Shown: positions 60,421-64,000 of the stretch, piece by piece
Numbering within the stretch: position 1 is the first letter of the stretch
How the letters are laid out: each line of letters opens with the position of its first letter
Source: VXNE01 sp965261535
GTDB taxonomy: Bacteria > Pseudomonadota > Gammaproteobacteria > Pseudomonadales > Azotimanducaceae
Assembly (NCBI GenBank): GCA_965261535.1
Contig: OZ253469.1
Location: 186,001 to 250,000 of the forward strand
Length of the DNA stretch: 64,000 nt
Reading direction: 5' to 3'
The notes under the pieces: generated by a model
Told to the model about the DNA's origin: nothing
Seen by the model: only the letters and a program-made list of their open reading frames with translations
Databases searched by the model: none
Made by a program: the position numbers and the translations under genes

Positions 60421-61023
60421 CTAGTCAATATCGCGCCGTCCGTGCAGCGCATGGGCGATGGTGCCGCCATCGATGTATTCCAGCTCGCCGCCGAGCGGCA
60501 CGCCGTGGGCGATGCGCGTCACCCGCACATCCATGCCCGACAATGCCTCGACGATGTAATGCGCCGTCGCCTCTCCCTCCACCGTCGGATTCGTCGCGAG
60601 AATCACCTCGCCTACGCCGCGCTCACGCACCTGCGCGGCGAAGTCGACGAGCCCAAGTTCACAGGGACCGACGGCGTCGATGGGCGAAAGCCTGCCGTGC
60701 AAGACGAAATAGCGCCCGCTGTAGCCGCCGGCCTGTTCGATGGCGATGACGTCGGCCGGCGATTCGACGACGCAAAGCATGCTCGCGTCCCGCTTCGGAT
60801 TGGCGCAAGCGGCGCAAAGCTCGGTCTCGCAAAGCGTGCGGCAGTCCCGGCAGCGCTTGACTTCGGCCACCGCGGCGCTTAGCGACCTGGCGAGCGTTTC
60901 GCCGCCCTCACGGTTGTGTTGCAGCACGTAGAGGGTCATCCGCGTGGCCCACTTCGGGCCGACGCCGGGAAGCATCTGAAACGCATCGATCAAACGATCG
61001 ATCAGGGGGCTGATGCGAATCAA
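60421..61023 (-). CDS. recR: Recombination mediator RecR
   Basis: A 200-residue RecFOR pathway protein that helps load RecA at gaps. Helix-hairpin-helix (LIDAFQMLPGVGPKWATRMT), a four-Cys zinc finger (CRDCRTLCETELCAAC), Toprim domain (LCVVESPADVIAIEQAG, EVILATNPTVEGEATAHY) and C-terminal Walker-like ARGIAHGVPLGGELEYID-type end are all seen. It overlaps the ybaB stop by 4 bp (ATGA), completing the conserved dnaX-ybaB-recR operon. Confidence 0.95.
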   Translation of the reverse strand: MIRISPLIDRLIDAFQMLPGVGPKWATRMTLYVLQHNREGGETLARSLSAAVAEVKRCRDCRTLCETELCAACANPKRDASMLCVVESPADVIAIEQAGGYSGRYFVLHGRLSPIDAVGPCELGLVDFAAQVRERGVGEVILATNPTVEGEATAHYIVEALSGMDVRVTRIAHGVPLGGELEYIDGGTIAHALHGRRDID

Positions 61024-61340
61024 GATGGGAAATTGATGCCGAACGGCAGCCCGAGGCCCTTTGTGAGATCCGACATCTTCTCCTTGTGCATGCGTTCCAC
61101 CCGGCGCGCCGCGTCGGTCACGGCCGCCGCGACGAGATCCCCGAGCAGTCCCCGGTCCTCACCGGTCAAGGTGCTGTCTATCTCCACCTTGCGCGCTTCG
61201 TAGCGACCGGTCAGCGTCACCTTGACCAGACCGCCCCCGCTCTCGCCCACCACCTCCACGTTGGCGAGTTCGGCCTGGGCGGCTTCAAGACGCGCCTGCA
61301 TGTCCCGCGCCTGCTTCATCAAGTCGCCGAGATCCTTCAT
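61020..61340 (-). CDS. ybaB: YbaB/EbfC nucleoid-associated protein
   Basis: A 106-residue small DNA-binding protein. The two-helix start (MKDLGDLMKQARDMQARLEA), AELANVEVVGESGGGLVKVT and VEIDSTLTGEDRGLLGDLVA are standard. It binds DNA as a dimer and is nearly always between dnaX and recR. It overlaps dnaX and recR by 4 bp each, so all three are translationally coupled. Confidence 0.95.
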   Translation of the reverse strand: MKDLGDLMKQARDMQARLEAAQAELANVEVVGESGGGLVKVTLTGRYEARKVEIDSTLTGEDRGLLGDLVAAAVTDAARRVERMHKEKMSDLTKGLGLPFGINFPS

Positions 61341-63022
61341 GGACTGCGATACTCCCGATCATCCAGGGGTTGTACGGAACCGACCCGGCCGTCGAATACG
61401 CGCAACAGCGACTGCACCGTTTCATCTGACGCGATCGCCTGCTCCGCCGCTCGCTGACGCGCCGCGCGAAGCCGCCGCCGGCGTTCGCCGGGAGTCTCCT
61501 GGTCGGGCTTGCCAACCACGATGTCAACACGCACATCCCGACCCATGTACTCCGACACCAGATCCTGCACCGACGCCCGGCTATCGTCGCGCAGCAGGAG
61601 GTCGTGCTCTTCCGCCAATACGAGTTCCCACCGATCATCCGCGCGGGAGGCGAACTGACAGTTGTCGAGCACCATTTTCGTCACACCGGAAGGCTGCATC
61701 CGCTCTATCAGCGCGTGCAGATCCGGCGTTGGCGCCTCTCCCTCGGATCCTTCTACGGGCGCGGGTCCCGGTTCCTCAGCCGACGCGGCCGCGGGCGGCG
61801 CATCCTCACGTTCTCTCGACGCCGGCGTCTGGCGGCTTCCATCGAGCAACCGCCCGCCGGGGTCGCCCGCGACCGGGGGCGGTTGGTCCACGGTCGAAGA
61901 GCGGGCTCGGGCCACAGGCGGCGCCGACTGTGGGGCACTTCCATCCGACTGGGCCGTTCCCGGCGCGAAGACAAGCATTCGGATCAGTGTCATCTCGAAA
62001 CCGACGCGCGGGTCCGGCGCGAACTGCAGGTCCCGACTGCCGCGCAGCGCGATCTCGTAGAACAACTGCACATCCTCCGGCGTCATCCGCGCGACGAAGG
62101 GACTCAGCGAAGCCGTCGCCTCGCCGCCCACGGCCTGCGCCATGGCAATGTCGTGCAGAGACCGCTGCATCCCGGCGAGCACATCCGCGAAGTCCGCATT
62201 GCGCGACGCGAGTTCGTCGGCGCAATGCAGCAGAAGCCGCCTGTCCGCATCGGCAAGCGCGCCGAGCAATGCCGACACCTCGTCGCGCCGCACCGTGCCG
62301 AGCAGGCTCGCGACATCTTCGGCGCCCAGCCTGCCGCCGCCGAACGAGATCGCCTGATCCACGACCGAGAGGGCGTCCCGCATGCTCCCCTGCGCAGCGT
62401 CTGCGATGATATCGAGCGCAGCCGCCTCGAATTCCACCTCTTCCGTTTCGAGAATGGCCGCAAGATGCGCGGCGATGCGTTCGGGCAGGATATTCTTCAG
62501 GTTGAACTGCAAGCACCGCGACAGCACGGTGATCGGCACCTTCTTCGGATCCGTCGTCGCCAGCAGGAACTTCACATGCGGCGGCGGCTCTTCCAGCGTT
62601 TTCAACAGGGCATTGAAACTGGAGGTCGAAAGCATGTGCACCTCGTCGATGAGATACACCTTGTAGCGTCCCCGGGCCGGCAGATACTGCACGTTGTCGA
62701 GCAGTTCGCGGGTGTCGTCCACCCGCGTTCGCGACGCCGCGTCCACCTCGATCAGGTCCACGAACCGTCCCGCGACGATCTCGGCACACGCGGAGCAGGT
62801 GCCGCAAGGCGTGGAGCTGACCCCCGCCTCGCAGTTCAGGCAGTTCGCGAAGGCCCGGGCGATCGTCGTCTTGCCGACCCCGCGCGTGCCGGTGAACAGG
62901 TACGCGTGATGCAGTCGGTCCCCGTCCAGCCCGTTGACAAGGGCACGGATGGCGTGATCCTGGCCGACGACATCCCGCAACGTGCGGGGTCGATACTTGC
63001 GAGCGAGAACTTGATAACTCAT
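61337..63022 (-). CDS. dnaX: DNA polymerase III subunits gamma/tau
   Basis: A 561-residue clamp-loader ATPase. It starts MSYQVLARKYRPRTLRDVVG; Walker A is LFTGTRGVGKTTIARAFANC, the zinc module CNCEAGVSSTPCGTCSAC, Walker B VYLIDEVHMLSTSSFNALLK and sensor PPPHVKFLLATTDPKKVPIT. The C-terminal part (APPAAASAEEPGPAPVEG) is the flexible tau linker and polymerase-binding region. I use the ATG at 63022; 18 further codons upstream are open. No obvious slippery sequence for a gamma form was seen by eye. Confidence 0.95.
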   Translation of the reverse strand: MSYQVLARKYRPRTLRDVVGQDHAIRALVNGLDGDRLHHAYLFTGTRGVGKTTIARAFANCLNCEAGVSSTPCGTCSACAEIVAGRFVDLIEVDAASRTRVDDTRELLDNVQYLPARGRYKVYLIDEVHMLSTSSFNALLKTLEEPPPHVKFLLATTDPKKVPITVLSRCLQFNLKNILPERIAAHLAAILETEEVEFEAAALDIIADAAQGSMRDALSVVDQAISFGGGRLGAEDVASLLGTVRRDEVSALLGALADADRRLLLHCADELASRNADFADVLAGMQRSLHDIAMAQAVGGEATASLSPFVARMTPEDVQLFYEIALRGSRDLQFAPDPRVGFEMTLIRMLVFAPGTAQSDGSAPQSAPPVARARSSTVDQPPPVAGDPGGRLLDGSRQTPASREREDAPPAAASAEEPGPAPVEGSEGEAPTPDLHALIERMQPSGVTKMVLDNCQFASRADDRWELVLAEEHDLLLRDDSRASVQDLVSEYMGRDVRVDIVVGKPDQETPGERRRRLRAARQRAAEQAIASDETVQSLLRVFDGRVGSVQPLDDREYRSP

Positions 63023-63129
63023 CGGCGTTCGCATTGTAGCCCCGCGGGGAACAAAATGGCTTCCAACATCGCGCATGCCGGGACCGCTTCGGCTACGCGA
63101 ACGCAGGCTCCACGAGACTCGGTTCGACC

Positions 63130-63804
63130 ATGAGCTTCGACAGCGGATTCTTGATTATTGGACACCGGGGCGCCGCGGGACTCGCGCCCGAAAACACGAT
63201 GAAGGGATTTCGCCGCGCCTTCGCCTGCGGGGTCGACGCGGTGGAACTCGATGTGCACGCGGTGAATTCGCGGCTGGCGGTGATTCATGACTCGACGGTG
63301 GATCGGACGACCGACCGCCGCGGGCCCGTGTCCGGCTACCGAATCGAGGGCCTGAAACACCTGGATGCGGGCGACGGGGAAGCGATTCCGTTGCTCGAAG
63401 AAGTGATGGAGGCGCTACCCGCAGGGGTCGGCATCAATATCGAACTGAAGGGACCAGGAACTGAAGGGCTGTTGGCGGCGACGCCCCACGACGGCGCGAA
63501 CACGCTCATATCGAGCCTTGATCTTGGACGCCTCGAGGCGATTCGGCGCGCCCTGCCGGATGCGATGTGCGCGCCGGTGTTCAGGATGCCGCACCACGAC
63601 ATGGCCGGTGCGGCGCGGGCAATCGATGCCTGGTCGATCAACATCCGAAACGACATCGCAACGCCCCGGCGCATCGAACGGCTGCGCGCGGCGGGATTTC
63701 GGGTGCTGGTTTTCACGGTGAACGACGGGCGACGGGCGCTCGAACTCAGGGGGCAAGGCGTTTCCGGCGTCTTTACCGACTTTCCCGACCGGGTGCGGGT
63801 GTAG
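63130..63804 (+). CDS. Glycerophosphodiester phosphodiesterase
   Basis: A 224-residue GDPD-family TIM-barrel enzyme hydrolysing glycerophosphodiesters to glycerol-3-phosphate and an alcohol. Motifs: IIGHRGAAGLAPENTMKGFR (catalytic His), VDAVELDVHAV, VIHDSTVDRTTDRRG (second His, metal acids) and GVGINIELKGPG (Glu, Lys). The absence of a signal peptide points to a cytoplasmic UgpQ-like enzyme. It is convergent with the partial gene at the window end. Confidence 0.92.
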   Translation: MSFDSGFLIIGHRGAAGLAPENTMKGFRRAFACGVDAVELDVHAVNSRLAVIHDSTVDRTTDRRGPVSGYRIEGLKHLDAGDGEAIPLLEEVMEALPAGVGINIELKGPGTEGLLAATPHDGANTLISSLDLGRLEAIRRALPDAMCAPVFRMPHHDMAGAARAIDAWSINIRNDIATPRRIERLRAAGFRVLVFTVNDGRRALELRGQGVSGVFTDFPDRVRV

Positions 63805-63822
63805 GCGTCGCCTCGCCCCGCT

Positions 63823-64000
63823 CTAGTCGTCCTCGAGTTTTTCGATTTCGCGATCAAGCGCGTACTTGTCATCCGTGACGATGCGTTCCAGCGCCTCGAC
63901 ACGTTCGCGCAGTTCGTCGACTTCGCGCTCCAGGCTTTCCGCTCTGACTCCGTATCCCTTTGCGCGGCGGCGAATCCACAGCTTGCTCAGGTGAATCGAA
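63823..64000 (-). CDS. Partial gene: small coiled-coil protein, PspB-like end
   Basis: The 3' end of a minus-strand gene entering from the right edge. The 59 codons seen read SIHLSKLWIRRRAKGYGVRA, ESLEREVDELRERVEALERI, VTDDKYALDREIEKLEDD, then TAG at 63825-63823. The positively charged start followed by an acidic/leucine heptad coiled coil resembles the C-terminal part of PspB-type phage-shock proteins and similar short membrane-anchored proteins. The N-terminus, where a membrane helix would be expected, is outside the window. Confidence 0.5.
   Translation of the reverse strand, partial: SIHLSKLWIRRRAKGYGVRAESLEREVDELRERVEALERIVTDDKYALDREIEKLEDD

Overview
This is a GC-rich bacterial chromosome segment, most likely from a gammaproteobacterium. 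The strongest pointer is the order response regulator (uvrY/gacA-like), uvrC, pgsA, tRNA-Cys at 33.5-37.1 kb, which is a classic gammaproteobacterial neighbourhood. lpxC and an autotransporter-type outer-membrane protein show a Gram-negative envelope. Several genes are decayed (a sulfatase, a carboxylate-amine ligase, a PIN toxin, an integrase) next to an intact core. That fits a host-associated or recently niche-shifted lineage, but this is inference. I cannot name the species.

Layout. From 0 to 13.4 kb lies a catabolic region. A leftward run encodes an LLM flavin oxidoreductase, an epoxide hydrolase, an aldo/keto reductase, an exported amidohydrolase and a broken sulfatase. A rightward pair of class III CoA-transferases looks like a heteromeric enzyme, and a DUF35/thiolase-like module has a second thiolase copy preceded by a vestige of a second DUF35 gene. 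From 13.4 to 17.5 kb are a Fic protein, a pterin dehydratase (phhB), a probable selenocysteine-containing glutathione S-transferase, a Phd/PIN toxin-antitoxin pair and a peroxiredoxin. A 6-kb gene at 17.5-23.5 kb encodes a 1992-residue surface protein with eleven Ig/cadherin-like repeats and a C-terminal barrel. From 23.7 to 31.8 kb are two more LLM oxidoreductases, dinB under a near-perfect LexA box, a 2-hydroxyacid dehydrogenase, and an Lrp-type regulator divergent from hpd and a VOC gene. From 31.8 to 33.5 kb is a relic island (helix-turn-helix antitoxin, frameshifted PIN toxin, integrase fragments) abutting tRNA-Cys.

From 33.5 to 64 kb is mainly core genome: pgsA, uvrC, a response regulator, an acyl-CoA dehydrogenase, pyrF, a ferredoxin, coaE, a PHP phosphoesterase, tRNA-Ala, gltX, lpxC, a PP2C/STAS signalling pair, an HvfABC-type (bufferin/oxazolin) peptide operon, hrpA, a VWA/MoxR pair, ycgN, rnd, recR, ybaB, dnaX and a glycerophosphodiesterase.

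The two most notable signals are these. (1) A TGA codon sits exactly where the redox Cys of a GST belongs, with an intact reading frame on both sides and a possible SECIS hairpin just downstream. (2) A small palindromic element (8-bp arms, 3-nt loop, always in pairs) is inserted without breaking the frame in three different protein genes (coaE, hvfB, hrpA), in both orientations, adding peptide segments to each. It resembles the protein-coding palindromic elements of Rickettsia in behaviour, but I do not recognise the sequence.
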